DNA of 64,000 bases from contig JARVLF010000015.1 in NCBI GenBank assembly GCA_030849465.1, positions 1,798,001-1,862,000 of the forward strand, written 5' to 3'. A program made the position numbers and the translations under genes. Below the pieces are notes generated by a model that worked only from the letters and a program-made list of their open reading frames with translations, was not told the origin of the DNA and ran no database searches. Origin of the DNA: Moesziomyces globuligerus. Its lineage: Eukaryota; Basidiomycota; Ustilaginomycetes; Ustilaginales; Ustilaginaceae. Positions 1 through 10,400 of the stretch are shown here, piece by piece. Position 1 is the first letter of the stretch; every line of letters begins with the position of its first letter.

Positions 1-960
1 TCTCGTTACCACGCTCGCTGTGGCGGTTTTGTTTTGTAGGTAAAGATCAAGGTAACAAGAGCATCAGCGATCCGTTGGGCCTGCAGATGGCCACGACAGT
101 CCGAGGCGACATTCGACTTACCCGCATCCGACGTAGGTGATGATATCCGAGTTGGAGTACTTGGAGAGGGCCTGGGAGATGACGGTCTTGCCACAGCCGA
201 AGGCGCCGGGGATGGCGGTGGTACCACCCTGGATACAGGGGAAGAGCGAGTCGAGAATGCGCTGGCCGGTGAGCAGCGGGTTGTTAGCCTGAAGCTTCTC
301 GGCGACAGGACGCGGGGCACGGACGGGCCAGATCTGGAGCATGGTGTGCTTCTGCTTCTTGCCCTGGAACTCGGTCTCGAGCACGACGTCGTCGACCGAA
401 TAAGAGCCCTTCTCAGCGATGTGAGTGATGGTACCCATGGAGCGAGGACCGAGCATGAGCTTGTGGTCCTTGACGAGCGAGTTCTCGTAGACGGAACCGA
501 AGACGTCACCGCCGCTGATGTGGTCGCCCACCTTGAGCTGGCCCGGGGTGAAGTCCCACGAGAGTTGACGGTCGAGCGCCTGGGTGTTGATACCCCTGGG
601 GATGTAGATACCGCCGCTCTTCTTCATGATGGACTCGAGGGGACGCTGGATACCGTCGTAGATGTTCTCCATGAGACCGGGGCCGAGCTCGACGGAGAGG
701 GGCTTGCCGGTGCTGAGCACGGGGTCACCGACGGACACACCGGAGGTCTCCTCGTACACCTGGATGGTGACCTTGTCTGCGTCGATTCGGATGATCTCGC
801 CGACGAGCTCGTCGTGACCCACACGGACGAGCTCGTACATGCTCGAGCCGATCATGTTCTCGGCGACCACGACGGGACCCGAGACACCGAAGACGGTGCC
901 GAAGCGCTGCTCCCGCTCCTCATCGCGGATCTTGGGGAGGTCCTTCTTCTGATGCGCCAT
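1..960 (-). CDS. VMA1: V-type proton ATPase catalytic subunit A, 5' part (runs off the left edge)
   Basis: Catalytic, ATP-hydrolysing subunit of the V1 sector of the vacuolar proton pump. ATG at 960. About 285 residues are visible: the N-terminal beta-barrel region ([15 protein letters not shown], residues 20-34), the non-homologous region (about 110-220) and the P-loop GAFGCGKT at residues 252-259. Exon 1 is 122-960. A GTAAGT-to-CAG intron (18-121, 104 bp, phase 2) follows the YVGC coding sequence, and exon 2 (1-17) resumes with ERGNE, as expected for this family. The rest of the gene lies outside the window. There is no intein in the visible part, although the intron sits next to the site used by the yeast VMA1 intein. 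The gene is divergent from RPT1. Family identity is certain. Confidence 0.96.
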
Positions 961-1869
961 GGTGAAGGTCGGGCTAGATCGATGCGGAAGTCGAAACGGA
1001 ACCTTGGAAGTGAATGCGTCGGAGGGAGGAAGATGCGCCTCGGTCTCTAAGCTCGGCTGACGGGGCTCAGATGCACGAGCTGCTGAAGAAGGTGAGTAGA
1101 GAGGGAGGACAGGGTAAGGTGGAGTGGAGCACGAGGAAGCGAAAGTACGGGGCGATAAGTTAGGAACGTGGTGAGTGACGGCTTGGAGCAGCAGTGCCAG
1201 CCTCCATCGGGCTTGGCCAGAGCGCAGAGGCAGCGAGAGGTGGAGCGTGCTTGCAGGCTTCGAGGCTGCGTCGGTACAGACAGGCGCAGCACAGGTCGCA
1301 TTCCACTCGCTCGCTCTTGGCCCAGCTCAGCTGGCTCGGTCGCATCCGCCTCACGCTTCCGTGCTGCGATGCGGCGGCCCCTAAGCCCTCTCTGCATGGG
1401 CCTTCCGCGCGATTAGGCCAGAATTTACAGCAGTTTGCCAAGAAATTAAGATGTTATGTTTGACATCTCGACATGAGCCCACAAATTTATCTGTTGCTCC
1501 ACTTTCTTGGTGATCGACTCGAGCTGAGCTGCTCACCACACTCACCACGCTCGGCAGGCGCGTGAGCACGGGCGGGCGAGCCACGCCAGAGTTGACGACG
1601 CCTCCACGAGCCACCAAAGAGTGACACTCGTGATCTTGCAAACCGGCATCTTCCACCGCACCTCGCTCTTACGCACCTCTCACCCGCCATCACCAGCAGC
1701 ACATTCACTCACTACACCTAGACGGTGCTTCTGTACTGCATTCCGGATCACTCAGCCCGTCGCCGCATCACGCCTTCCCGTCCACGTCGAGCCGTGCACA
1801 GCCTCGGCAGCCTCAGCGACCTGAGAAACACCACCCTTCATAGCTCCAGGAGCCTGGTTGTCTGCAAAG
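961..1869. promoter_or_regulatory. Shared upstream region of VMA1 and RPT1
   Basis: This 909-bp non-coding stretch lies between two start codons pointing outward, so it must hold both promoters and 5' leaders. All frames are short or fragmented. I see no convincing TATA box and no complete proteasome-type control element; a TTTGCCA near 1434 is only a partial match. Confidence 0.6.
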
Positions 1870-3315
1870 ATGCCGCCCAAAGCCGACTGGGAAAAGTACA
1901 AGAAGCCCGATGTGGACTCCAAGGACGAGGAGAAGATCGTCGCTCTTGACGAGGGCGACATCCAGCTGCTCAAGACCTACGGACAGGGTCCGTACGCCAC
2001 TTCGCTGAAGAGCATCGAGAACGAGATCAAGGAGTTGCAGAAGCGTGTCAACGAGAAGATGGGTGTCAAGGAGAGCGACACCGGTCTTGCACCGCCAAAC
2101 CTGTGGGATCTGCCCGCCGACCGCCAACGCATGGGCGAGGAGGAGCCTTTGCAAGTCGCCCGCTGCACCAAGATCATCCGCGTCGACGACCAGAAGAAGG
2201 AGGGCGAATCTTCAGAGGGCGGCGCTTCCGGAAGCGCAGGCGGCGCAGGGGGTCGATCGAACGGACTCGGTGGCCTTGGTGGCCTCGGCGGTCTGGGTGG
2301 CCTCGGTGGCTCATCGCCCCCTACGGCGGACGAGGAGGACAAGTACGTGATCAACGTCAAGCAGATCGCCAAGTTCGTCGTGTCGCTCGGCGAGCGCGTG
2401 GCGCCGACGGACATCGAGGAGGGCATGCGCGTCGGTGTCGACCGCACCAAGTACCAGATCCAGATCCCGCTGCCCCCCAAGATCGACCCATCGGTCACCA
2501 TGATGCAGGTCGAGGAGAAGCCGGACGTCACATACGGCGATGTGGGTGGATGCAAGGAGCAGATCGAGAAGCTCCGCGAGGTCGTCGAGCTGCCGCTACT
2601 GTCGCCCGAACGCTTCGTCACCCTCGGCATCGACCCGCCCAAGGGTGTCCTCCTCTATGGACCACCCGGTACGGGCAAGACGCTGTGTGCGCGTGCGGTG
2701 GCGAATCGAACGGACGCGACCTTCATCCGAGTCATCGGCTCGGAGCTGGTGCAGAAGTACGTCGGCGAGGGCGCGAGGATGGTGCGCGAGCTCTTCGAGA
2801 TGGCGAGGACCAAGAAGGCGTGCATCATCTTCTTTGACGAGGTCGACGCGATCGGCGGTGCGCGATTCGACGACGGTGCCGGCGGTGACAACGAGGTGCA
2901 GCGTACGATGCTCGAGCTCATCAACCAGCTCGACGGCTTCGACGCGCGCGGCAACATCAAGGTGCTCATGGCTACCAACCGACCGGATACGCTCGACCCG
3001 GCGCTGCTGCGTCCCGGACGTCTGGATCGAAGGGTCGAGTTCGGCCTGCCGGACAACGACGGCCGCGCTCACATTCTGCGCATCCACGCCCGATCCATGT
3101 CGGTCGAGCGCGACATCCGATACCACCTCATCGCACGTCTTTGCCCCAACGCTACCGGTGCCGAGCTCCGTTCGGTCGCCACCGAGGCAGGCATGTTTGC
3201 CATCCGCGCCAGGAGGAAAATGGCCACCGAACGCGACTTCCTCGACGCCGTCGACAAGGTCATCCGCCAGGGCTCCAAGTTCTCCTCCACAGCCCTGTAT
3301 GCTCAGTACAACTAG
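1870..3315 (+). CDS. RPT1: 26S proteasome regulatory particle ATPase Rpt1 (PSMC2)
   Basis: One of the six AAA+ ATPases of the base ring that unfolds ubiquitinated substrates and threads them into the 20S core. The protein has 481 residues from the ATG at 1870 ([10 protein letters not shown]). Order: N-terminal coiled coil (about 40-68), a Gly/Leu-rich insertion (about 117-148), OB fold (about 157-215), then the AAA domain with Walker A GPPGTGKT (264-271), Walker B IIFFDE (319-324) and second region of homology [20 protein letters not shown]. The run [18 protein letters not shown] and the end QYN are typical of Rpt1 rather than of other Rpt paralogues. No intron. The Gly-rich insertion lengthens the linker between coiled coil and OB fold. 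Confidence 0.97.
   Translation: MPPKADWEKYKKPDVDSKDEEKIVALDEGDIQLLKTYGQGPYATSLKSIENEIKELQKRVNEKMGVKESDTGLAPPNLWDLPADRQRMGEEEPLQVARCTKIIRVDDQKKEGESSEGGASGSAGGAGGRSNGLGGLGGLGGLGGLGGSSPPTADEEDKYVINVKQIAKFVVSLGERVAPTDIEEGMRVGVDRTKYQIQIPLPPKIDPSVTMMQVEEKPDVTYGDVGGCKEQIEKLREVVELPLLSPERFVTLGIDPPKGVLLYGPPGTGKTLCARAVANRTDATFIRVIGSELVQKYVGEGARMVRELFEMARTKKACIIFFDEVDAIGGARFDDGAGGDNEVQRTMLELINQLDGFDARGNIKVLMATNRPDTLDPALLRPGRLDRRVEFGLPDNDGRAHILRIHARSMSVERDIRYHLIARLCPNATGAELRSVATEAGMFAIRARRKMATERDFLDAVDKVIRQGSKFSSTALYAQYN
2263..2310 (+). repeat. In-frame Gly-Gly-Leu tandem repeat inside RPT1
   Basis: A degenerate 9-nt repeat (GGT/C GGC/T CTC/CTT/CTG type) encodes [16 protein letters not shown]. The reading frame is kept throughout, and codons vary at third positions. 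This suggests it is maintained as protein rather than being a recent slippage product. Confidence 0.8.
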
Positions 3316-3486
3316 TGCTGCCCCCGCTTTTCTCTTGTGTCCGCATGTACTACCATTCCCCTTGCCTATGCAAACTCCATCTTTCCAGAACAACGGCGTT
3401 GCTTGCATGATGCGGCGAGGTCTGTGAGTGTAATGCGTTGGGTATACATTGTGTCGTTTGGTGCGGTGGGAGAGGGGAAGGGAGGA

Positions 3487-4911
3487 CTAGGAGTGGTCGT
3501 CTTCGGATTCGCCAGGGCAGTTTGCGGCCAAATCGTGCGCATCTGTGTAGGAGCAGCCGCAGAAGAGGCAGTATGCATACTTGCTACGGAGGCAAGCCGT
3601 GACGAGGCCTAGCTGACTCGAGGTATCGAGAGTGCAGAAAGCGTGGGCTTCTTGGTTCTGCTCTGGTTGCTGAGCAGTGAAGGCGTGTTGGAGGAGTTGG
3701 ACGGCGTCTTTGAAAGCTGGGTCGGAGTGGATGCGTTCGTCGAGCGTCTGGGTGCTCGTATCGATCGCTCGACCCGAGAGCACGCGGTAGAGATGCGCAT
3801 CGAGCCAGAGCGGGCTGTACTCGATGCCTGCGGCGCGGTCGAGCTCGACGAGCGTCTTGCGCGCGCGCGTGAGCAGGTTGACTTCGTGCCGCTCCTGATG
3901 CGCCCGCGAGACCCGCGTCCGAAAGTCGTCCTCAGCCGCGTGAGCTTCGTCCCGAGCAAGCTGCGAGGAAGCAGCGGTGCGTACGGCCGCAGCAACATCG
4001 GGAGGCGTAGGTGGGATCATTCCAATGCCTGCTCGACGGTTCACTCCCAGCCATCGCTGATCAGGTCGAAGCGGCTCAGTTAGACCCGCGGAACCGACTG
4101 GCGCTGGGTCGGATCGTAGCGCAAAGGGCGCAGATGCTACTCCGCCAGTGAGATACTCGTCCTCCTCTCGTGCGTCCGACTCGTCCCTCTCGCGTTGCAC
4201 CGCCCGCTCCTCGTCCGAATCGAGCGATTCGGCGTCCGTGTCACCAGGTGGGTCTTGGCCGCCTTGATTTTGCTCCTCTTGCTCCTCTTCTTCTTCCTCT
4301 TCCTCGACTTCTTCCCCACCCATCCCATCGCCAGCTTTCCGGCAGTCTGAGCTCTGCATACGTCGTCCGAGCGCCTCTCCACGGCGGTAGCCCATGGCGA
4401 GCATCATCTTCATCGCTTTCGAAGTGCCGTCTTGCCGTCCCGCTGCATCCGTGGGTTGATCGGGTTCCCCGTCGTTTGGATCCAGTCCAGCTGGACGGCT
4501 CGAGCTTGTTTGCATGCGATCCCACCTGCGCGTGCCATCGCCAGCTTCTGGGGGGAGCGTGCCGCCGCCGGCGATGATCTCGGCCTCGGCGAGCAGATCG
4601 CGATCAAGTCCCTCCTGTCGCGCCTCCTCCTCCCGCTGGCTCAGACTCTTCCGGGCCGCCTTGCGCGAATGGTGCGCCTCGAGTCGACGACGCTTGTCCG
4701 TGTACGTCAGTGGCTGCTTGTCTTCGTTCGTGGCTAGAAACTTGTCCGACATGAAATCGTCATCGTCGTCGTCCTGCTGAGTCGGCAAGGCCTCGGTGCG
4801 CGGAGATTCGGCAGGAGCAGACGAGGCTGTGGGCTCAGCTTGGATCTCCGAGAGCAGCTTGAGCGGATCAAACCGATGCCCAGAGGTACTCGAGCCACCA
4901 TGCGACTTCAT
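3487..4911 (-). CDS. G-patch protein of the GPATCH11 (CCDC75) family
   Basis: Probably a nuclear RNA-associated protein that may activate a DEAH helicase through its G-patch; the metazoan orthologue GPATCH11 is little characterised. The protein has 474 residues from the ATG at 4911; the same frame is open upstream but only to a GTG. Visible parts: DDFMSDKFL near the N-terminus (typical opening of the family), a basic coiled-coil segment (KRRRLEAHHSRKAARKSL), the G-patch (KAMKMMLAMGYRRGEALGRR, about 166-185), a Glu-rich run just after it, and a C-terminal DUF4187 domain with the paired-cysteine motif YCLFCGCSYTDAHDLAANCPG and final DDHS. It converges on RPT1 with about 170 bp between stops. 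Confidence 0.87.
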   Translation of the reverse strand: MKSHGGSSTSGHRFDPLKLLSEIQAEPTASSAPAESPRTEALPTQQDDDDDDFMSDKFLATNEDKQPLTYTDKRRRLEAHHSRKAARKSLSQREEEARQEGLDRDLLAEAEIIAGGGTLPPEAGDGTRRWDRMQTSSSRPAGLDPNDGEPDQPTDAAGRQDGTSKAMKMMLAMGYRRGEALGRRMQSSDCRKAGDGMGGEEVEEEEEEEEQEEQNQGGQDPPGDTDAESLDSDEERAVQRERDESDAREEDEYLTGGVASAPFALRSDPAPVGSAGLTEPLRPDQRWLGVNRRAGIGMIPPTPPDVAAAVRTAASSQLARDEAHAAEDDFRTRVSRAHQERHEVNLLTRARKTLVELDRAAGIEYSPLWLDAHLYRVLSGRAIDTSTQTLDERIHSDPAFKDAVQLLQHAFTAQQPEQNQEAHAFCTLDTSSQLGLVTACLRSKYAYCLFCGCSYTDAHDLAANCPGESEDDHS

Positions 4912-5508
4912 CCTCTCTCGTCCTGGCAAGAGCAGGCCATCTGCATCATGGATGAAGCTCGCCGAGGCCAGTTGGGGAGGCTCGAGCTCGAAAACCTCAA
5001 GCCTCCACACACTCGGCTTCACGGACCCTGAAATTCAGCCGCAGGCGACTGCGCTCCGCGACCGAACAAACTCCACCAAGTCCGAAGGTGCCGCCGACAC
5101 ATTACTGCCCGCTCCAAGGACCACATGCCGACCGCAACACTGATGCTCAAGGCACAGGCTCCGAGGCCAAGTGCAGAGGATTCGTGCAAGGGAGCGTATT
5201 GATTAAGCGGTATCAAAGTACAACGAGGATGAGCAGACATGGATGTGGGTCCCGACGCTCGTATCATGTGCCTCACGCAATTTGCAACGTCCTGGTTCCT
5301 GAAGAGCGTACAGAGAAGGGCCGAGAAAGTGGTGCTCGATGCTGGCACGAACGAATGCGGCCCGTGTTGGATCAAGCGTCGATGCAGAGTCGAATGCGCG
5401 TCTGCTGAGGGTCGCGACGGACGATGAAAGGGAAAAAAGCGTGAGATCGCCTCGCCCTTCTTGCTGGCTCTCGCGCGCCAATGTGAGCAATGAGAAAGGG
5501 CGACGGGC
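4912..5508. other. Intergenic: GPATCH11-like promoter and PIS1 3' region
   Basis: This 597-bp gap separates two minus-strand genes. It should contain the PIS1 3' UTR and the promoter of the G-patch gene. I see no RNA gene and no ORF with family resemblance. Confidence 0.5.
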
Positions 5509-6345
5509 TCAGAGCGACTTGGTGCGAGCCTTCTGTCGCTCCTCGAGGTCCTTGCCGACGAGCACCTTGGCGGCCTTCCAGAATTGGACGCAGTTGATGA
5601 TCTGCTTTGCGGCGCAGATGGGGAAGGTGACGGCGCCCACGATCTGGGGCCAGCTGAGGAGCGGGGTCTCCTTGATGATGTACGAGATCCATGGCGAGGC
5701 ACGGAGGGCGGAGGGGAAGAGGAAGAAGAGCGGCTCGATGTCAAGTCCAAGCGGCCTCTTGTAGAAGTCCATGAGGTAGAGGCAGACGAAGAAGAGTTCG
5801 TTGCCGGCGCAGAACATGAAGAGCGTCCTGCTGTCGTTGTAGTAGTACCAGAGGATCTTTGAGACGTCCGAGGTGACGATCTTGTGGGAGGCGGAGCCGG
5901 TGACGAGCGAGCTGTACATGTGGATGTAGTGCGAGCTGAAGTCGAGCGTGATGAGGCCCTGGAAGATGACGGCGCAGCGCGGGTAGGCGGCGGTGAGGAA
6001 GCAGAGCAGACAGGCGGTGGTGCAGCGGTCGGTGACCATGTCGAGCACGGCGCCGAACTTGGTAGACTGGCCGAGCGCGCGGGCGGCCATGCCGTCAAAC
6101 GCGTCGAGCAGGCACGAAACACCGTAGAGCAGCGTGCAGACCTTGGGGTTGCCCTTCATAAAGTAGAGCGAGAGCGCGGCGAGGATGACACGGGCGTAGC
6201 CTATCAAGTTGGGCACGAAGAGGAAGACATTCTCGTCCGCCTCGTTGGCTCTTTGCAGGAGCGACTCGGTCTTGCCGCCGGGGACGCCGTTGGAAGCGGC
6301 CACGTCGGCTGCTGTGGACTTGGAGTTGCGCGTGTTCCTGGGCAT
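5509..6345 (-). CDS. PIS1: Phosphatidylinositol synthase (CDP-diacylglycerol:inositol 3-phosphatidyltransferase)
   Basis: Makes phosphatidylinositol from CDP-diacylglycerol and myo-inositol in the ER membrane. The protein has 278 residues, slightly longer than yeast Pis1 through a hydrophilic N-terminal extension. The CDP-alcohol phosphatidyltransferase signature DG-x2-AR-x8-G-x3-D-x3-D is complete: D84 G85, A88 R89, G98, D102, D106, with the first Asp of the motif at D81. Several hydrophobic segments follow (about 43-63, 66-82, 108-130, 172-195, 205-220, 232-250). The Lys/Arg-rich tail RQKARTKSL fits ER residence. It is divergent from ORC3 with 1.1 kb between start codons. No intron is needed. 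Confidence 0.95.
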   Translation of the reverse strand: MPRNTRNSKSTAADVAASNGVPGGKTESLLQRANEADENVFLFVPNLIGYARVILAALSLYFMKGNPKVCTLLYGVSCLLDAFDGMAARALGQSTKFGAVLDMVTDRCTTACLLCFLTAAYPRCAVIFQGLITLDFSSHYIHMYSSLVTGSASHKIVTSDVSKILWYYYNDSRTLFMFCAGNELFFVCLYLMDFYKRPLGLDIEPLFFLFPSALRASPWISYIIKETPLLSWPQIVGAVTFPICAAKQIINCVQFWKAAKVLVGKDLEERQKARTKSL

Positions 6346-6719
6346 GATGACCTGTGTTCGATCCAGCTGAGCTGCGCTGAGCGATGGTCTAGAATGACGC
6401 GGAGAATAGCCGGGATGAAGAACTGGAAGCGTCCGCGGCGACTAGGACCGGAATGTAGAGCTGCACCGAGATGCGCTGAGGGGCGCTGATATGCCGAGGC
6501 GTAGGAGAGCCGGGGTGGAGAAGCGCGTCGCCCGGATGAAGGGATGGCGAAGAAGGAGGACGGAGATGCTGGTGGTGGAGAAAGCAGAAGAAAGCCGAGC
6601 GCGAGCGAGTACAGTCGCGGATGGATGCTTGCGGCGAGCGATGAGAGCAGTAGAGTGACGCACTTTGGCCTGAGCCAGCGAGCTTTTTCGGGATGGCTCG
6701 ACCGGAAACGGCCAGGTGG

Positions 6720-6742
6720 AGTGAGTGAGTGAGTGAGTGAGC
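6720..6742 (+). repeat. (AGTG)n tetranucleotide microsatellite
   Basis: Five perfect copies of AGTG plus a partial sixth, located about 375 bp upstream of the PIS1 start. Confidence 0.9.
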
Positions 6743-7303
6743 CGCTCTGCTGTCGAGCCGCGGCAGTATTCAGTCAATTATTTTCGCGCTTCGAGATGGC
6801 TTCCGGGCGAGGAACGCGTGAAATGGGCGCAACTCCGCTGATCTCTCACTCTTCAATGTGCTGGGGCAGGAAGAGGCCAAGCTTTGTTCGGCTACGCATC
6901 TTGCGCCCAATCTCTTCCCCAGGCCTTCTCGCTCTGCTCGGCCCAACTGGCACCGCTATCTGCCGCGAGAAATACTCCCCTTTCAACCGTCTGCAGTGCA
7001 CATGAGCCGACGCATGGCGGTCATGTCCGCCGGCAACTTTCAGTCCACATCGCTGCTTTCGTCGGTCAATTCCACCTCCATCGAAGACATTTACAGTCCA
7101 TTTGCTTCCTGATCTCTCAGATGGATCGACGCTTAACACAATCTGCCACGGCTTCTAGCACAAGGTGCAAGAAGCGGGCGAGCCAGAGAATATCCTCTCT
7201 AAGCAGCTGGAGAGATTCATGATTTGGCAGGCTTATTTGTTAGGTCGTACTTCTCTCCGCGAGGTCCAAAACATGCGCATTGTGTTGGTCCGAGAGCCGG
7301 GAA

Positions 7304-7334
7304 ACGCGCCGTTAGTCCTTCCAACGCTGACGCG
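7304..7334 (+). promoter_or_regulatory. Paired ACGCG motifs upstream of ORC3 (MBF-like)
   Basis: Two ACGCG cores, 26 bp apart, lie 130-160 bp before the ORC3 ATG, with a full ACGCGT further upstream at 6814. ACGCGT is the known binding core of the fungal G1/S factor MBF (Mbp1/Swi6), which controls replication genes. The role here is inferred from gene identity and motif position only. Confidence 0.35.
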
Positions 7335-7461
7335 CTAACTTACTCCACCTTGGGCTGGGCCCACTCATCCGAGACCATCAGCCGCAATCAATCCCCCACC
7401 ACCAGCGAAGCATTACATCCTACAGAATCGAAGCTCAGCACTCCCATGAAGCGCTGACACC

Positions 7462-10400
7462 ATGTCTTCTCGTAAGCCTCGGACCGAGGCAGCCCGGAGC
7501 GGTCTCGACAAATTCTCCTCCCCGTGCTACACAATACCCTGGCAGCCCAAGAAGAAGGCGAAGCGCTCCGCTGCGTCTGACAGCTCCCAGGAGCCGCCTT
7601 TCCCGGTTCTAGCAGAGTTTGAAGCCGACAGCGATCCTGCACACGTACGATACTCCTCATACCGTATCGCCGTTCAGAGGACTGAGGCGCTCTTCGACAG
7701 GTGCATGGACCATGTCTACAAGCCGCTCTTCGAAGACCTACGTTCCTTCTTCCAAAGCGGCCCGACCTCGGACCAAGTGGAGACGCTTCCTTTCCTGCCA
7801 GAGAGCGCCATCACAAATCAGGACCTCTTTCTTCCTGGATTCGAAACCGTGCGCTCGGACGATGCAGGGTCCGGACGCCCGGATGAAGCCGCGAGGAGCA
7901 TTCAGACAGCTCTCCTCATCTCTACGTCCGCACCCGCTCTGTCTTCCTTCTCCGGTCGCATCGTCTCCGAAATCTCTGATGCCAGTGGCGAGGGTGCATC
8001 GAGCATCGTCGTCACGCTATCGGCCAGCGAGTGCTCGAATTTATACACCGCACTCCGACTCGTCGTCGCACGCTTCATCGCCCAAGGCTCCACACTTCCA
8101 GCCGCCTCGCGCTCGCACGAGCATGCGGACGCCCTCGCAGAGATCGAAGCGGCTGCATTCGCCGGCAAAGTTGATCCCGACTTGCACGTCCTCGCCTCGT
8201 GGTGGCAGAGCAAGTTCGGTCGCGCAGATCGTGCGCCGAGACTGGTCATCAACCTGCCCACCATCGAGTCCGTGGAGCCCACGGTGCTTTCCGACCTCCT
8301 TTCGTCCCTGCAAACATTCGTCGCCGAGCCTCTGAGTATCGCATCAGCCTCAACCGACCCTGCTCCCGCTCCGGCATCTGGGCCGCAGCTCATGCTCGTC
8401 ATCGGCATCACCTCGCCCTCGGGAGGTCTCGCCGCCGCTTCCGCCGGTACTTCCAGCAACACATCCGCTTCGACGGCGCCAGCTCCTTGGATCGACTTCA
8501 TCCCGCGACAGGTTCTCCGCGTGCTCGACATCTCGCGCTTCTCGTTGCCGAGCAAGGAGATCGTCTGGTCACGTCTCGTTCAGTCCTTCCTCACCTCGCG
8601 CGAGCTGCCGCTATCCCTGGGCCCGTCCACGTTTGAGTACATCCGCGAGACCTACTGGGAGCGAGACGCCGATCTGGACGCAGTGCTCGATGCGGTCCGT
8701 CTGGCGTGCTTCATGCACTTTTCGGGCAAGCCTGAGTCGGTCTTCACCATCCCGGGCCAGGCGAGCAAGATCCGCTTCTTCAGTTGGACGCCCAAGATGG
8801 TCGAGAGGATCAAGATCGCCTACCTCACCACCAGCACTTCTGGCGATCTCGTCCTGCCGCTGCTCGGCGATTCGACCGGCTCGTCCGATCTCGACGTCAA
8901 CAACTTTCTCCAAGATGCTGCGCGTTCGGACCAGTACATCCTCGGAAAGCTGGATCAGCTTCGGCATCCGCGCGACCTGCTGTGCTACCGGCTCGAGTTT
9001 GCGATCCGCTTCCTGCAGCGTGCGTTCGAGGCGCTGCAGCGCATCCAGAGCCGTGCAAGCACAGCGGCACAGGCGATGCATGCGCGCACGCTCACCGCGG
9101 CCAGCCAGCAGGCGGCCGAGATCGACGAACAGCGCCAGCTCGAGCGCTCCAGCGAGATCCTAACTCAGGTGGTCATGCAGTGCCTCAACGCCTCCGTCGG
9201 CTCGCTCGACGCAGGCCAGCGCCCGCCAGCTGTGCTGACGCTGCGTAACGGCTTGGCTAGGCTGTGCAATGCTGCACGCAGACTGCTCTCCGACGAGTTC
9301 GAAACGCTCCTCGATGACATGGTTGCAGCCGCGGAGGACGAAGCGCACGCCATCGAGGACGTCGCTGAGAGCATCGACGTGGCTGACCACGGGCTCGCGC
9401 GGGAGCCAGACCAGCTTCGCACTACGGCCGAGACGATCGCTGCCCACAGCGCACGATTCTTGGCGGGACTTCGTACGTTCCAACAGCGGCTCGCGCAGAC
9501 GCTGACCGCCGGCACAGTGGACGCGGAAGAGGACCATGAGGGCGAGGTAGGCGCTGCCTCGACGTCGGCTGCTGGTGGTCAGGCTGCCAAGCAGCGTCGC
9601 GAGGCGCGGTTGCAGCGGGTGCAGCGCAAGCTTCTGATGGAAGAAAAGCTGCTGGGATTGAAGCGCGAGATCACCGACTGGCTCGTGGGCTCGATGCAGG
9701 ATCTGGTCGACTGGCGACAAATCGGGCGCGACCTTCCCGGTCTGGACGGCGGCCCGCTGCACCTGCTCAAGGATATCTACTGGGTCGACTGCTACGGACC
9801 GCTTTCGACGTTGCTCGACCCATCGACTCGAGCGGGCCTCTTGCTGCCACTTGCCGAGCCGGCAGAGTTTGTTGAGAGCCTGTACGATGCAGCGCTCAGC
9901 GTAGTCCCGGAGGAGGAATTGGACGATATCGACATCGAGGGACTCAAGACGCTCGAAACGCCGGATGTCTGTCGGCTCTATCGGCTCTATCGCGAGTGCG
10001 GCAAGTTTGTCAATCTCGCAGACTGGTACGATGCGTTTGAGCAGAATGTCCAGCAGGACGAGATGCTCCGAAAGGTCGATCAGGATCTCGCTCGAGAGCA
10101 TCTCGCCGAGACGGCTCGCGCTCGGAGCGCTTCCCGAAACAGTGGGGAGGCCGATGCCGACGACGATCCGGCCAAGGCTACACCATCCACGCCGTCGAAG
10201 CGACGAAGTCCGAGCAAACGCGCAGTGCAGCTGGTGGAGCCTGACGAGTACGATCCCGAGCTGCTCGAGACTCCGTCCAAGAAACGCAGTCGCCTCGTTG
10301 AGCTCGCGCTGGACGAGGCGAGAGAGGAGGAGGAGTCTGCGAGCGAAACGGATATCCAGTGCCGCTTTGCCCTCGCCCTCAACTCGCTCGCGCGCATGGG

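Larger units (their letters stand above)
6346..7461. promoter_or_regulatory. Shared upstream region of PIS1 and ORC3
   Basis: A 1.1-kb non-coding region between outward-facing start codons. It holds a short (AGTG)n microsatellite (6720-6742), an ACGCGT hexamer (6814-6819) and two ACGCG cores close to ORC3 (7304-7308 and 7330-7334). All frames are short. Confidence 0.6.

Noticed and set aside
1..17. Possible intein in VMA1
   Set aside because: The sequence after YVGC resumes the ATPase (ERGNE) directly after a normal spliceosomal intron; no intein motifs are present in the visible part.
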